A DNA stretch of 31,694 nucleotides from DATBFX01 sp036558305. Its GTDB lineage: Bacteria; Chloroflexota; Chloroflexia; Thermomicrobiales; UBA6265. The stretch is taken from positions 1 to 31,694 of the forward strand of contig DATBFX010000204.1 in the NCBI GenBank assembly GCA_036558305.1, in the 5' to 3' direction. The position numbers were made by a program, and so were the translations under genes. Positions 31,681-31,694 of the stretch are shown one piece after another; the first letter of the stretch is position 1, and every line of letters starts with the position of its first letter. The notes below the pieces were generated by a model, which was given only the letters and a program-made list of their open reading frames with translations, had not been told where the DNA came from and did not search any database.

Positions 31681-31694
31681 CCGTCGGCGGTCGA

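Noticed and set aside
1..31694. tRNA, rRNA, riboswitch and CRISPR search by eye
   Set aside because: No cloverleaf with a GTTCRA arm, rRNA-like conserved block, or regularly spaced repeat array was found. A covariance-model scan (tRNAscan-SE, Infernal against Rfam) would settle this.

Overview
The window is GC-rich chromosomal DNA. It most resembles the Thermomicrobia/Sphaerobacter side of Chloroflexota. This is inferred from Thr-Pro-rich secreted proteins (TPTATPT-like linkers, ATPVA-type spacers), frequent GTG/TTG starts, a mix of ABC transporters, PD40 propellers and HyuA, and short palindromic word repeats between genes. No rRNA, tRNA, CRISPR array or intact insertion sequence is visible.

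Layout. 1-1606 (minus): an ECF42-type sigma factor with a long C-terminal extension, preceded by a DUF2277 gene. 1607-7388 (plus, loosely packed): a DUF1579-like protein, a rifampicin-monooxygenase-like (Rox) flavoprotein, a second FAD oxidoreductase and a DUF2000 protein, separated by three long stretches (over 500 bp) without recognisable genes. 7430-9567 (minus): a RIO kinase and a ketopantoate-reductase-family enzyme. 9736-10309 (plus): a ParDE toxin-antitoxin pair.

10420-16396 (minus) is the most coherent functional block. In transcription order it holds a class-C beta-lactamase-fold serine hydrolase (AmiE/YbbE-like), anhydro-N-acetylmuramic acid kinase AnmK, a Tat-exported peptide-binding protein, and two DppB/DppC-type permeases. 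Two of the junctions overlap by 4 bp. This looks like uptake and salvage of cell-wall muropeptides or of another amino-sugar/peptide conjugate. The transporter ATPases and the MurQ etherase are not in the window. Nearby are a second toxin-antitoxin pair (AbrB-type antitoxin with RelE-type toxin, 16724-17309), an aldose 1-epimerase, and a GlmS-like double-SIS protein without a glutaminase domain.

19762-23269 carries a DinB-family protein, a convergent patatin-like phospholipase, an AlkA-type DNA glycosylase and a GNAT acetyltransferase. 23179-27942 (minus) carries secreted proteins: a NodB-fold protein whose metal-binding motifs look degenerate, a PD40 beta-propeller gene broken by an in-frame TAG, and its intact paralogue with an SH3-like C-terminus. 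28104-31577 (plus) carries a solute-binding-protein homologue without a signal peptide and a HyuA-type hydantoinase/oxoprolinase subunit.

The most unusual non-coding signal is a set of inverted repeats at gene junctions, at about 12.3, 19.7, 20.3, 29.4 and 31.6 kb. Three are built from tandem 7-8 bp words. They differ in sequence but share architecture, and some supply the stop codons or N-terminal codons of adjacent genes. A related word block lies in frame inside anmK.
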